Positions 58,598 to 60,692 are shown, numbered from the stretch's first letter. The stretch: 64,000 bases of DNA from Rhabdophis nuchalis (GCA_039707465.1 CM077643.1:247718919-247782918), one strand, 5' to 3'. Notes: a model not told the origin generated them from the sequence alone. Numbers and translations: made by a program.

Positions 58598-60692
58598 CCG
58601 ACCGTATTTATCGGCGTATAACACGCACAGGCTTATAACACGCACCTTCATTTTAAGAGGGAAATTTCAGGGGAAAAATTTAAATTTCAAATAAAGAACT
58701 TTGAAGCAAAATAAGGGTAGCTCAGAACTTTTTTTTATTAATATTATTACCACTTATAAGGTAAATAATGTAAAAGGACAGTAAAAGCAACTGTTTTAAC
58801 AAAGAAACTTGGATATTCTGTTTTTACAAAAGTTTACTCAGAAATCGCTATCCCCTCCCTTCCTGTCTCTCTCTGTCATTCTCTCTGTGTCTGTCAGATT
58901 CTGATTCCCTTCCTTCCTCCCTCCCTCCCTCCCTCTCTATCCTTTCCAAACCCCTGGAGCTTGCCGAGGGGCGGCGGTAACGGCGGTGGCAACATGGTGA
59001 CGGCGGCCGCCGCCGCCGTCATCACCGCGTTGCCGCCACCGCCGCTCCTCGGCAAGCTCCCGGGGTTTGGAAAGAGCCGGGAAGTGGGGAAAGGGGGGAA
59101 GCCCCTCGACCTTGCTCTACCTGCCAGCGGAGAAGGAGGCACCCGCCGTGGGGAAGAGCTCCGTGCCTCCGGGGCCGTCATCTCCTCCTCCTCCTCCTCC
59201 AGCCGCCTTGCTTGCTTTCCTGCCTGCCCGCCAGAGAGAGAGAGAGAAAGAGAGAGCGGACGGCCGCGGCGCTTCACTGAGGGAAAAAGAAGACAGCGCA
59301 GCCGCCTTGCGAATGCGGAGGCTTCTTAACATTATATCGGCGTATAACACGCATACATCATTTGCCCCCTATTTTCAGGGGGGGAAAGTGCGTGTTATAT
59401 GCCGATAAATACGGTATTTATTTATTCGATTTATATACCGCCCTATTCTCCCTGGTGGGACTCAGGGCGGTGCACAGAAAGATAAAAACCCACAACACAT
59501 ACAAAATATAAAATAGCATTACATTATTAGATCTGTGCTATATGTGTTATATATTGGAGTTGTTTTTTCAGAGTTTCAGCTGTTCCTTTTTAGACTTGAA
59601 CTTTTAAAATTATTATACTTGGGACAAAAAGGAACAATCAGAATGTCTTTTGCTCCTTTCTTCTTAAGTAACATCTGGTTACTTGACTGGTTACTAGTAG
59701 TAGTTAAGAAAATGTAAATAAAAAGTAATTCTAGCTTTCCCTAGTTTGAGTACAGTTAGAGTAAGTAGCACATACTTAAAACATTGTACTAACCAAACTG
59801 CTTCATTGTAGGGGGATTGACCAATGGTAGTGGTCGCTATATTTCAGCAGCTCCTGGAGCAGAAGCCAAGTATCGCAGTGCTGCAAATACCTCCAGTCTT
59901 TTCAGCTCAAGCAGCCAGTTGTTTCCTCCCTCACGGCTACGTTACAGTAGATCTGACATTATGCCCTCTGGACGGAGTAGGTTATTGGAGGATTTCAGAA
60001 ATAATCGCTTTCCTAACCTTCAGCTAAGAGACCTTGTTGGGCATATAGTTGAATTTTCACGGGATCAGCATGGCTCTAGGTAAGCATATATAGCTCTCCT
60101 GAATAAATAGGGGAATATATGTTTCTTTTAGTAATGTCTTTGGGGAATATATTGATATTTGGGGCATATATTAATATTTAATATTCAATATGTATTGGAT
60201 AATTCTGATTTAACATGTATTCACGCTCTGTGTACCCAGAGACCCAGGGATTCAGTTGGCATTCATAACAAGATGGGATGAACAATATGAAGTCAAATTT
60301 TGTTTTCAAAGTGAATCAGAGCCCACTTAAATTAATTGTACCTCTTAATTGTAACTTTGCTCCAACACAATCTAAAAGTAGCTTCTATTTTACTATTTCC
60401 CACATTTCATTCACAAAATAATTGAAATAGAATTTTATTTTGTATATGGAATTTAGTATCTCATTGGCATGATTGATTATAGTCATTAGTATTGTACATG
60501 AAAAGCTTTAAAATTCTTGCTATATTTATTTATATTGGCATGTACATTTCTGACATTTGCAGATTTATACAACAGAAATTAGAGAGAGCTACTCCAGCTG
60601 AGCGCCAAATGTTGTTTAGTGAAATTCTGCAAGCAGCGTATCAGCTGATGACAGATGTGTTTGGAAACTATGTAATACAGAAATTCTTTGAG
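6141..60692 (+). CDS. PUM2: PUMILIO 2, 5' part of gene (14 coding exons, residues 1-783)
   Basis: PUM2 is a cytoplasmic RNA-binding protein. It recognises UGUANAUA-type sites in 3' UTRs and represses those mRNAs, largely through deadenylation. The joined exons are 6141-6191, 17879-17984, 18137-18324, 19191-19363, 28350-28620, 29205-29298, 29523-29645, 36744-36886, 38867-39005, 44930-45073, 47974-48255, 51323-51559, 59812-60079 and 60563-60692. They sum to 2349 bases (783 codons) with no stop, and every border is AG/GT with matching phase. The human protein, as I recall it, is about 1066 residues, so roughly 280 residues with Pumilio repeats 3-8 lie downstream. The start [17 protein letters not shown] and many internal residues fit PUM2 rather than PUM1. 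Introns are full of transposons and total over 50 kb. Promoter and upstream non-coding exons are not in the window. Confidence 0.97.
6192..7202. other. Intron sequence, no recognised feature
   Basis: AT-rich intron directly after the start-codon exon. A small direct repeat, CTGTCATCTCTCC, occurs twice at about 6780-6805. No exon or transposon was recognised. Confidence 0.5.
7211..7635. mobile_element. Short hAT-like DNA element with internal duplication
   Basis: The ends are CAGGAGTCCCCAACCCCCGG and, inverted, CGTTGGGGACCCCTG. They are flanked by ATCTAAAC (7203-7210) and ATCTAGAC (7636-7643), an 8-base duplication with one mismatch, the length typical of hAT transposition. The GC-rich centre holds two diverged copies of a block of about 80 bases, at roughly 7281-7363 and 7479-7570, each with a pyrimidine-rich core. 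It has no transposase, so it is non-autonomous. Confidence 0.85.
7650..8194. mobile_element. Short hAT-like DNA element with exact 8-base target duplication
   Basis: The ends are CAGCGATTCTCAA and, inverted, TTGAGAAGCACTG. The flanks are exact copies of ACCTAGTA (7642-7649 and 8195-8202). Near each end there is a G-rich GGGGGGGCGCGA-type block. The interior is GC-rich on the left and A/T-rich on the right, with no transposase. It sits immediately beside the preceding hAT-like element. Confidence 0.9.
8203..9479. other. Intron sequence, no recognised feature
   Basis: AT-rich intron with scattered short open frames that show no conserved protein. Nothing was recognised. Confidence 0.45.
9480..10170 (-). 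mobile_element. Decayed L2-clade LINE remnant, antisense
   Basis: The stretch TGTAGAGCTTTGTAAGTGGC, and the text after it about residues behind an ACCTTGAA-like block, follow the same order as the antisense ends of the clearer LINE copies at 53521-54050 and 62780-63264 (gene-end region around [14 protein letters not shown]). Similarity is patchy and the borders are vague. Confidence 0.45.
10171..11117. other. Intron sequence, no recognised feature
   Basis: Mixed-composition intron. Parts may be old repeat sequence, but no family could be named. Confidence 0.35.
11118..11430. mobile_element. Inverted-repeat element of the GTAGTCCTC family (left part)
   Basis: It begins ATGTAGTCCTCAATTTATGT and continues with AATTGAGCCCAGAATTACAG and repeated GGTTAAGCA-type motifs. 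This is the same family as the copies at 35338 and 45965. No matching right end was found nearby, so the copy is truncated or has diverged. Confidence 0.55.
11755..11960. mobile_element. Fragment of the GTCGAGGACTACCT-family element
   Basis: The segment holds GGTCATGTGATCAAAATTCG, TTACGACCTTCTGAC and AATGGGGAAGCCAGATTCAC. These also occur, inverted, in the copy at 350-824 (GAATCTGGCTTCCCCATTGA). It is a fragment in the opposite orientation to that copy. No terminal sequence was seen. Confidence 0.55.
11961..13528. other. Intron sequence with probable old LINE debris
   Basis: AT-rich intron. The part around 13060-13520 reads like eroded LINE sequence (for example GCCAAGATCCAGGAAGATTG), but I cannot assign it. 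It is cut by the ORF1-only element that follows. Confidence 0.35.
13545..15511 (+). mobile_element. ORF1-only LINE-1-like retroelement (half-L1 type), sense copy
   Basis: An element of about 1.97 kb lies between two copies of AAAAATTCTTATTCTC (13529-13544 and 15512-15527), a 16-base target duplication. It has a GC-rich 5' leader of about 865 bases starting GGACTTCCTTCCGGTCTGCC, a broken ORF1, a 3' UTR of about 250 bases with AATAAA at 15485, and an A-rich end. No reverse transcriptase is present. The copy at 24210-26220 has the same two ends and the same layout, so this is a defined family and not a random truncation. It would need LINE-1 ORF2 protein supplied by another element. Confidence 0.88.
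14410..15256 (+). pseudogene. LINE-1 ORF1-type protein, frameshifted
   Basis: The reading frame starts [20 protein letters not shown]. It continues through a coiled-coil (to about residue 75) and an RRM-like part ([15 protein letters not shown]...[20 protein letters not shown]), then breaks near 14900, where an extra base sits in ACAAGGGAAAAGGG compared with the intact copy. The C-terminal part resumes in another frame at 15050 ([20 protein letters not shown]...) and ends RLRSQK. A second small deletion lies near 14995-15030. Compared with the intact copy, about ten residues after MASKKQ are missing. ORF1 protein is an RNA-binding trimer that packages LINE RNA. Confidence 0.87.
15638..16697. 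mobile_element. Inverted-repeat DNA element of the GGAGTATAAGACGCACC family with minisatellite core
   Basis: The left end reads TACTGTATTTTTTGGAGTAT then AAGATGCACC. The right end is the inverse, GGTGCGTCTTATACTCCGAA then AAATATGGTA. The left half is filled with GGTA/GATA/GAGA repeats (15718-16100). The right half has G-rich and GCCTCC-type blocks also found in the copies at 37381 and 45078. There is no transposase. The flanking TA may be the target site. Confidence 0.75.
15718..16101. repeat. GGTA/GAGA minisatellite
   Basis: Alternating GGTAGGTAGG and GAGAGAGAGA tracts with punctuation GAAATACAGTAG-like at about 15761, 15835, 15893, 15956 and 16047, giving uneven higher-order units of roughly 60-90 bases. 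On the minus strand this gives long spurious open frames rich in Leu, Pro, Ser, Thr and Tyr. Confidence 0.85.
16890..17185 (+). mobile_element. CR1 LINE 3' end, decayed
   Basis: The piece contains AGAATAGTCTGCCTAAGGAA and, near 17130-17165, GACTAAATCATCCTTGTGGT followed by CCCTTCCAACTCTACAATTT. This resembles the well-known CR1 3' end (gatgatcc..gtgggtcccttccaactctatgattct). It is old and broken by short insertions. Confidence 0.6.
17186..17878. other. Intron sequence, no clear feature
   Basis: AT-rich intron before coding exon 2. A short stretch near 17330-17410 (ACTCTGGGCAGCTCATAAAT) looks like a LINE tail fragment but is too decayed to assign. Confidence 0.4.
17879..17984 (+). CDS. PUM2: PUM2 coding exon 2
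   Basis: The acceptor is TATAACAG ending at 17878 and the donor GTAAGT starts at 17985. It encodes [12 protein letters not shown], then [20 protein letters not shown], and ends with one base of a split histidine codon. This is a strongly conserved short block near the N-terminus of vertebrate Pumilio proteins. I recall GDDEW in mammalian PUM2; here there is a single D (GDEW). Confidence 0.95.
18137..18324 (+). CDS. PUM2: PUM2 coding exon 3
   Basis: It starts after an AAATAG acceptor, only 152 bases downstream of exon 2, and ends before GTAAGT at 18325. The product reads [20 protein letters not shown], then a conserved block [20 protein letters not shown] and [16 protein letters not shown]. 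The split first codon (C+AC) and phase-0 end match the neighbours. The retained DKLDSRF segment is PUM2-like and is shortened in PUM1. Confidence 0.95.
18325..19190. other. Intron with possible BovB/Sauria-type fragment
   Basis: Mostly unremarkable AT-rich intron. The stretch at about 18728-18800 (GTTGTTCAGTCAATCAGTGA then CTTCCAACTCTTCATGACTT) resembles the 3' region shared by BovB LINEs and squamate Sauria SINEs. Similarity is weak and this is a guess. Confidence 0.35.
19191..19363 (+). CDS. PUM2: PUM2 coding exon 4
   Basis: The acceptor is TTTTACTTAG and the donor is AA|GTAAGG. It encodes [20 protein letters not shown], an acidic stretch [20 protein letters not shown], and [12 protein letters not shown] residues with the last codon split (AA + first base of exon 5). 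This is a low-complexity, charged linker inside the N-terminal repressor part of the protein. It carries no recognised fold. Confidence 0.94.
19905..20245. mobile_element. Inverted-repeat element of the TTAAGTGA/GTAAG family, decayed
   Basis: Motifs such as TTAGCAACAGCAATTGGGAC, CTAAGTGATGTGGTCATAAA and TTGTAAGGGTGAAGCTGTTG recall the same family as the copies at 35338 and 45965. Both ends are eroded. Confidence 0.45.
20876..21052 (-). mobile_element. tRNA-derived SINE, antisense
   Basis: On the minus strand the head reads TCTGGTCCAGTGTTTAAGGT (A-box-like), followed by GAGTTCTAGTCCTACC (B-box-like, close to GGTTCGANTCC). Then come GCATGAAATCCAGCTCGGTA and a tail through TTGGGCCAGTCATTCTCTCA. 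This order is typical of tRNA-derived SINEs in squamates. It is not a functional tRNA gene, because no cloverleaf is apparent. Confidence 0.65.
21191..21411. mobile_element. Short hAT-like element with exact 8-base target duplication
   Basis: The ends are CAGGGATAGTCAACC and, inverted, GGTTGACTACCACTG. GTTTAAAG flanks both sides (21183-21190 and 21412-21419). The 221-base interior includes two ACCACCC/GGGTGGT-like blocks inside the termini and AGTATCGGACAAAACCCCTA. The copy at 46352-46577 is the same element in the opposite orientation. Confidence 0.92.
21742..21892. mobile_element. Very short hAT-like element (151 bases)
   Basis: The ends are CAGAGGTGG and, inverted, CCCATCACTG. The flanks are CTTCGCTT (21734-21741) and CTTTGCTT (21893-21900), an 8-base duplication with one mismatch. 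Inside are paired GGTGAACTGGTAGTGCC and GTGAACCAGTAGT motifs. Confidence 0.8.
22240..23640 (+). mobile_element. Decayed CR1 LINE remnants
   Basis: The clearest part is at 23442-23480, where the plus strand reads [13 protein letters not shown], matching the CR1 ORF2 C-terminal motif (V R P x L E Y x x Q F W). Downstream, CTAATCAAAGGACTAGAAGC and GAGGAGAGATTG also follow the CR1 order. The upstream part is less certain. An AAAAG-type simple repeat lies at 22320-22368. Confidence 0.55.
22320..22368. repeat. (AAAAG)n simple repeat
   Basis: A run of AAAAG units with a few interruptions. Confidence 0.9.
24210..26220 (-). mobile_element. ORF1-only LINE-1-like retroelement (half-L1 type), antisense copy with intact ORF
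   Basis: Flanked by a perfect 17-base target duplication, TCATAATTATCATTATT (24193-24209 and 26221-26237). Read on the minus strand it has a leader of about 877 bases (GC-rich, starting ACGACTTCCTTCCAGTTTCC), an intact 291-codon ORF1 (25343-24468), a 3' UTR of about 258 bases with an AATAAA-type signal and an A-rich end. No endonuclease or reverse transcriptase is present. The 5' leader, ORF and 3' end align along their whole length with the copy at 13545-15511. Confidence 0.92.
24468..25343 (-). CDS. LINE-1 ORF1-type RNA-binding protein, intact, 291 aa
   Basis: This is a nucleic-acid chaperone that in LINE-1 forms trimers and coats the element RNA. The N-terminus is [21 protein letters not shown] heptad-rich coiled coil follows at about residues 25-90 ([20 protein letters not shown]). 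An RRM-like domain spans about 95-190 ([40 protein letters not shown]). A C-terminal domain follows, with [20 protein letters not shown] and [14 protein letters not shown], ending AKRLRSQK. The length is somewhat below that of human ORF1p (338). The frame has no stop or shift. The sister copy at 14410 is broken. Whether it is expressed is unknown; it lies antisense in a PUM2 intron. Confidence 0.9.
   Translation of the reverse strand: MASKKQTHQPKITSMLPKKPDTDARLTAMEEMLQTLVKEIKEMRKDQVSSKLELLEVQKKLMENTQKTDKLEVGLVGAKGELKSINNEIGDLTGHMSRMDFERMSYFLRFQNVPEESSEDLTDLMCTILADYLHKPKDEIRGDNDLIYRINSAYARINEVPREIHIKFVRRSTRGRILRMQRDSPLVYQQKEVSILKQVPKKIREIRRKYSLSKRLFKQGVWFKWVMPEGMLVFWEGGRVRIKTIAEAEAFLKKHSSILEDENGGAEGAAAPPAGDQGEEDTIAKRLRSQK
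26266..26795. mobile_element. Probable hAT-like element, one end visible
   Basis: The left end, ATGGCTAACCTTTTTATCCA with CATGTGC, resembles hAT-like termini of the form GGTGGCTAACCTTTTTGG. The interior is GC-rich with repeated CCAGGCTCC(C/A)GAGG-type units, and long spurious open frames are read on both strands. The right terminus was not found. Confidence 0.5.
26880..27010. mobile_element. LINE tail fragment
   Basis: The stretch TTTATATAGCATCCCATCTC, ATGACTCTGGGCATTGTACA and ATAAA-rich sequence is the type of sequence found at LINE 3' ends in this window (compare 17380 and 19090). Assignment is tentative. Confidence 0.4.
27011..28349. other. Intron sequence, no recognised feature
   Basis: AT-rich intron before coding exon 5, ending in a long T-rich tract (28310-28343) and the tandem AAGCAG acceptor. 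Confidence 0.5.
28344..28349 (+). promoter_or_regulatory. PUM2: Tandem NAGNAG splice acceptor of exon 5
   Basis: AAGCAG directly precedes the exon. The second AG gives codons AAT CGT (N R). The first AG would add CAG and give AAC AGT CGT (N S R). Both keep the frame. Confidence 0.7.
28350..28620 (+). CDS. PUM2: PUM2 coding exon 5
   Basis: This exon follows a long intron of about 9 kb. It encodes [20 protein letters not shown], then [20 protein letters not shown], and ends in the conserved block LQFDYPGNQ...[11 protein letters not shown]. The acceptor is a tandem AAGCAG (28344-28349). Use of the second AG gives ...DFNRTPG, the form I recall for mammalian PUM2. The donor is CAACAG|GTTAGT at 28621, and the end phase is 0. 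Confidence 0.95.
29205..29298 (+). CDS. PUM2: PUM2 coding exon 6
   Basis: A short Gln/Ala-rich exon: [20 protein letters not shown] followed by [11 protein letters not shown] and a split Gly. The acceptor is TCTTAG and the donor GTAAGA. It is part of the glutamine/alanine-rich region shared by PUM1 and PUM2. The sequence joins to GVFSAG in the next exon, whereas I recall HIAGVF in mammals, so one alanine appears to be absent at the junction. Confidence 0.94.
29523..29645 (+). CDS. PUM2: PUM2 coding exon 7
   Basis: It encodes [20 protein letters not shown] followed by [20 protein letters not shown]. The acceptor is GTAACAG at 29522 and the donor GTAAGG at 29646. The exon is 123 bases long with phase 1 at both ends, so skipping it would keep the frame. 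It lies only 224 bases downstream of exon 6. Confidence 0.94.
29646..31999. other. Intron sequence, no recognised feature
   Basis: AT-rich intron after coding exon 7. Short simple runs occur (poly-T at 31350, poly-G at 31808). No exon or named repeat was recognised. Confidence 0.45.
32381..32606. mobile_element. pogo/Tigger-like short DNA element with perfect termini
   Basis: The ends are exact inverted copies over 23 bases, starting CAGTAATCCCTCGTTTTCCG, with TA on both sides (32379-32380 and 32607-32608). A TA target and CAGT..CCTCG termini fit the Tc1/mariner superfamily, pogo/Tigger group. At 226 bases with no transposase, it is non-autonomous. The perfect ends suggest a fairly young insertion. 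Confidence 0.9.
33585..33830. mobile_element. Inverted-repeat element of the GTCCTC family, decayed
   Basis: ATGGTCCTCATTTAGAAACC and the later CAACCATTTCACTTAACAAC and AGTTGCAAATCCCAGTTGTC share the vocabulary of the other family copies. It lies inside the LINE-1 fossil. Confidence 0.5.
34404..35162. mobile_element. hAT-like element with exact 8-base target duplication
   Basis: The ends are CAGGGGTGTCAAATTCAAGG and, inverted, TTGAGTTTACACCCCTG. TCCTAGAG flanks both sides (34396-34403 and 35163-35170). The left part is GC-rich (GGCCAGATCCGGCTTGTGGG). The middle, about 34680-34990, is AT-rich and probably a separate insertion. No transposase is present. Confidence 0.9.
35338..35732. mobile_element. 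Inverted-repeat element with TACAAGTAGT termini
   Basis: It starts ACAAGTAGTTCTTGACTTAT and ends with the inverse, CTACTACTTGTA. Inside are ACCACAATTGGGACCAGAAT, GGTCACATGACC and GCCAGTTGCCAAC. This is a relatively complete member of the GTAGTCCTCGACTTAC family. Confidence 0.7.
35733..36743. other. Intron sequence, no recognised feature
   Basis: AT-rich intron before coding exon 8, ending in a T-rich tract and TTAG. Nothing was recognised. Confidence 0.5.
36744..36886 (+). CDS. PUM2: PUM2 coding exon 8
   Basis: The acceptor is TTTGTTAG and the donor CAG|GTAAAC. It encodes [20 protein letters not shown], then [20 protein letters not shown] and AQQGQQQ. The [20 protein letters not shown] block is almost invariant among vertebrate Pumilio proteins and is followed by a Gln/Ala-rich tail. 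The end phase is 0. Confidence 0.95.
37381..37731. mobile_element. Inverted-repeat DNA element of the GGAGTATAAGACGCACC family
   Basis: The left end is TGTTTTTTGGAGTATAAGAC followed by GCATC. The right end is the inverse, GGTGCGTCTTATAGGCTGAA then AAATATGGTA. The interior carries CAAAAATGG- and GCAAAAACGGGC-type blocks and AGGAGCACTCTGCAG, shared with the copies at 15638 and 45078. A run of 16 or more C follows the left end. Confidence 0.75.
37732..38866. other. Intron sequence, no recognised feature
   Basis: AT-rich intron before coding exon 9. No repeat or extra exon was recognised. Confidence 0.5.
38867..39005 (+). CDS. PUM2: PUM2 coding exon 9
   Basis: The acceptor is TTTTGTAG and the donor GTATAT. 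The product reads [20 protein letters not shown], then [20 protein letters not shown] and LATGMP with a split Gly. The mammalian equivalent, from memory, has [18 protein letters not shown], so this part diverges slightly while the [12 protein letters not shown] core is kept. It is a disordered Gln/Ala-rich segment. Confidence 0.94.
39006..39640. other. Intron sequence, no recognised feature
   Basis: AT-rich intron after coding exon 9, leading into the tetranucleotide repeat and palindrome. Confidence 0.5.
39648..39709. repeat. (GTAT)n / (GGTA)n microsatellite
   Basis: A run of GTAT units passes directly into GGTA units and abuts the palindrome. Confidence 0.92.
39705..39828. repeat. Near-perfect palindrome, arms of about 60 bases
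   Basis: The left arm (from GTAGGTCTTTGGTTGTTCGG) is repeated inverted on the right (…CCCGAACAACCAAAGACCTAC) with a single clear mismatch before a centre of a few bases (about TTTCGATGAA). The arms include TTTTCTCCCGCGTAGAATTG. Transcripts from either strand would fold into a long hairpin. It is flanked by microsatellites on both sides. The family could not be named. Confidence 0.9.
39894..39915. repeat. (CA)n microsatellite
   Basis: About ten CA units, followed by TATATA. Confidence 0.9.
39916..43300. other. Intron sequence, no recognised feature
   Basis: Long AT-rich intron between coding exons 9 and 10. A TC-rich tract lies at 40728-40765. No exon, RNA gene or named repeat was recognised. 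Confidence 0.4.
43320..43770 (+). mobile_element. Decayed L2-clade LINE remnant
   Basis: The piece ATTGCAGAATAGGGCTGCAC reads as LQNRAA-like, followed by a block in the place of the conserved LHWLPV region (CTCCAGCTGCATTTGTTCCA). It matches in order the C-terminal coding region of the clearer LINE at 4540-4640. It is strongly eroded. Confidence 0.5.
43989..44302. mobile_element. Foldback element, copy 1
   Basis: The left arm, with AAGCTTGGTTGT and ATGTTTCATTATCC, is mirrored on the right by ATTGAATAATGAAACAT and ACAACCAAGCT. The arms are about 60 bases with substitutions. The centre (GGCAGAGCAAGCTACTATAC) is shared with the copy at 57775-58033. No family name is claimed. Confidence 0.65.
44303..44929. 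other. Intron sequence, no recognised feature
   Basis: Intron sequence before coding exon 10, ending TGATTAG. Nothing was recognised. Confidence 0.5.
44930..45073 (+). CDS. PUM2: PUM2 coding exon 10
   Basis: It encodes [20 protein letters not shown] then [20 protein letters not shown] and SSAAAQA, with phase 1 at both ends (144 bases). The donor GTAAGT at 45074-45079 is immediately followed by the terminal sequence of a short DNA element, so a transposon end lies within about five bases of this splice site. The LVASAPVI stretch differs from the LMAPTPVLI I recall in mammals. Confidence 0.95.
45078..45650. mobile_element. GGAGTATAAGACGCACC-family element abutting the exon 10 donor
   Basis: The left end, TACTGTATTTCTCAGATTAT then AAAATGCAC, begins inside the extended donor (GTAAG|TACTG). 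The right end is a decayed inverse (GTGTGTCTTATACTCCAAAC). The interior carries the same G-rich and CAAAAATGGGC-type blocks as the copies at 15638 and 37381. Long open frames in it are artefacts of these repeats. Confidence 0.75.
45711..45731. repeat. (AC)n microsatellite
   Basis: About ten AC units. Confidence 0.9.
45965..46856. mobile_element. Inverted-repeat element with TACAGGTAGTCCTC ends, hosting a hAT-like element
   Basis: It begins ACAGGTAGTCCTCATCTTGC and ends TTTTAAGTCAAGGACTACCT then GTAT. The inside shows AATTGGGACCAGAATCTTGG and CACGTGATTGCAGGGACAAG. A 226-base hAT-like element (46352-46577) and possibly other sequence (46140-46340) were inserted into it. Confidence 0.75.
46352..46577. 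mobile_element. Short hAT-like element, opposite orientation to 21191
   Basis: The ends are CAGTGGTAGTCAACC and, inverted, GGTTGACTACCCCTG. The flanks are ATCGAGAG (46344-46351) and ATCTAGAG (46578-46585), seven of eight matching. It shares GGTGGGTGGTAGGGGTTTTG and TACTACTAACAGAGATACAA, inverted, with the element at 21191-21411. Confidence 0.88.
46857..47973. other. Intron sequence, no recognised feature
   Basis: AT-rich intron before coding exon 11, ending TATCTTTCAG. Confidence 0.5.
47974..48255 (+). CDS. PUM2: PUM2 coding exon 11
   Basis: The acceptor is ATCTTTCAG and the donor is G|GTAAGT-like (GTAAGTT). The 282-base exon has phase 1 at both ends. It encodes an Ala/Gly opening, [20 protein letters not shown] with six consecutive glutamines, [20 protein letters not shown], and [20 protein letters not shown]. 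This is a disordered Ser/Asn/Gln-rich region. A further phase-matched candidate exon begins only 120 bases downstream. Confidence 0.95.
48376..48438 (+). CDS. Candidate PUM2 cassette exon of 63 bases (21 codons)
   Basis: A short open segment lies between AAAG (ending 48375) and GTAACT (starting 48439). It is exactly 63 bases and has phase 1 at both ends, as needed to fit between exons 11 and 12. Read in that phase it gives [10 protein letters not shown], then YEKQ and LALVTMK, without a stop. It would add 21 charged, helix-like residues between ...GFGST and VGSSASS. The upstream intron would be only 120 bases. The acceptor has a T-rich tract further up but a purine-rich GAAAG directly before the cut, so it looks weak, as in regulated exons. 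I do not remember this peptide from mammalian PUM2, so it is a prediction. Confidence 0.55.
48439..49854. other. Intron sequence, no recognised feature
   Basis: AT-rich intron downstream of the candidate cassette exon. No repeat or exon was recognised. Confidence 0.5.
49857..50431. mobile_element. pogo/Tigger-like element with internal tandem duplications
   Basis: The ends CAGTGATACCTCGGTTCACG and, inverted, CGTGAACCGAGGTACCACTG are flanked by TA on both sides (49855-49856 and 50432-50433). Inside, AGAAAAGTTCATAAAAATAT plus GCTCCGGTTCACAAACTCCG occurs twice. A block with GATCAGAACGGATTA through GGGAAACTGTGCCTCG to GCGACCAGAGTCAGTTCA occurs twice, about 200 bases apart. A short LINE tail splits it at about 50204-50290. 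Confidence 0.85.
50204..50290 (-). mobile_element. Tail-only LINE insertion (CR1/L2 clade)
   Basis: TTATTTATTTAAATT runs lead into TATATCCCGCCCTTCTCCAC and GGACCCAGGGCGGCG. This is the reverse complement of the long LINE's 3' end near 5050-5115. It lies within the Tigger-like element and is therefore younger. Confidence 0.75.
50434..51322. other. Intron sequence, no recognised feature
   Basis: Intron before coding exon 12, ending TTTCTTCTTCAG. Confidence 0.5.
51323..51559 (+). CDS. PUM2: PUM2 coding exon 12
   Basis: The acceptor is CTTCTTCAG and the donor GTAAAA. It encodes [60 protein letters not shown] and a Ser-rich end, LHLG. It is 237 bases with phase 1 on both sides, so skipping would remove 79 residues in frame. 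The RRESLS motif resembles a basophilic kinase site (inference). This serine-rich segment is highly conserved in PUM2. Confidence 0.96.
51560..53315. other. Intron sequence, no recognised feature
   Basis: AT-rich intron after coding exon 12. A GTTGTTGTT-type run lies at 51820-51842. Nothing else was recognised. Confidence 0.45.
53318..54050 (-). mobile_element. 5'-truncated CR1/L2-clade LINE, antisense
   Basis: The minus strand encodes the LINE ORF2 C-terminus from about 54050 down to 53521 ([60 protein letters not shown], ending CLAGLG), open throughout. The 3' UTR then follows to an (ATT)n end at 53318-53340. The gene-end protein is about 75-80% like the copy at 4400-4928 by eye. The tail differs (CACCGCTCCGAGTCC), so it belongs to a different subfamily. 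Confidence 0.88.
54051..55300. other. Intron sequence, no recognised feature
   Basis: AT-rich intron. No conserved protein, RNA gene or clear repeat was seen. Confidence 0.45.
55305..55475. mobile_element. Retroelement fragment of unclear class
   Basis: The stretch ACGGTTTACAGAGTCAGGAT, then GTCCTCATTTTAACAGCCTC and GGATGGAAGGCTGAGTCAGT, resembles a repeat I associate with squamate genomes. I cannot tell whether it is a LINE end or a SINE. Confidence 0.45.
55476..57770. other. Intron sequence, no recognised feature
   Basis: AT-rich intron. Only short unconserved open frames were seen. Confidence 0.45.
57775..58033. mobile_element. Foldback element, copy 2
   Basis: The left arm, ACTGTGAAGTCCTTGGTGAT, is mirrored by ATCACCAAAGACTTCACAGT on the right, and the inner CCCAACTAGGTAATATC by GATGTTACCTAGTTGGG. 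The arms are about 70 bases. Its centre shares AACTGGCAGA and ACTACTATA-type motifs with the copy at 43989-44302. Confidence 0.75.
58601..59414. mobile_element. Inverted-repeat DNA element of the GGCGTATAACACGCAC family
   Basis: The left end is ACCGTATTTATCGGCGTATA then ACACGCAC. The right end is the inverse, GTGCGTGTTATATGCCGATA then AATACGGT. The terminal motif is repeated just inside both ends (CTTATAACACGCACC; ATCGGCGTATAACACGCATA). The centre is GC-rich with a palindrome at 58942-59074. The ends differ by a few bases from those of the GGAGTATAAGACGCACC family, suggesting related elements. No transposase is present. Confidence 0.8.
58942..59074. repeat. GC-rich palindrome inside the element
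   Basis: The left arm, CTTTCCAAACCCCTGGAGCT then TGCCGAGG and a GGCGGCGGTAACGG block, is mirrored by CCGCCGCTCCTCGGCAAGCT then CCCGGGGTTTGGAAAG. The arms are about 60-65 bases with a few mismatches, and the centre is a GGCCGCCGCC core. Confidence 0.85.
59515..59811. other. Intron sequence, no recognised feature
   Basis: Short AT-rich stretch before coding exon 13, ending TTCATTGTAG. Confidence 0.5.
59812..60079 (+). CDS. PUM2: PUM2 coding exon 13, start of the Pumilio homology domain
   Basis: The acceptor is TTCATTGTAG and the donor AG|GTAAGC. It encodes [20 protein letters not shown], a serine stretch, [20 protein letters not shown] and [14 protein letters not shown] with a split Arg. The [12 protein letters not shown] segment opens the Pumilio homology domain. 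Repeat 1 begins at the [10 protein letters not shown] helix and carries the first RNA-contacting residues of DQHGSRFIQ, which the next exon completes. Here the residue before DQHG is R (codon CGG), where I recall Q in mammalian PUM2. Confidence 0.96.
60080..60562. other. Intron between exons 13 and 14, no recognised feature
   Basis: A 483-base AT-rich intron. The 3' end is TTTCTGACATTTGCAG. Confidence 0.6.
60563..60692 (+). CDS. PUM2: PUM2 coding exon 14, Pumilio repeats 1-2
   Basis: The acceptor is CATTTGCAG and the donor GAG|GTAAAT. It completes repeat 1 ([17 protein letters not shown]; recognition residues S, R and Q of SRFIQ) and encodes most of repeat 2 ([20 protein letters not shown] then KFFE; recognition residues N, Y and Q of NYVIQ). 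Each repeat of this domain contacts one RNA base. The end phase is 0. The next expected block, FGSLDQKLALA, was not found before the window end, so the gene continues downstream. Confidence 0.96.

Noticed and set aside
58894..59408. Frames of 77-127 codons around a CpG-rich block, suggestive of a gene or CpG-island promoter
   Set aside because: The block is the interior of an inverted-repeat element and contains a palindrome, which explains the frames on both strands.
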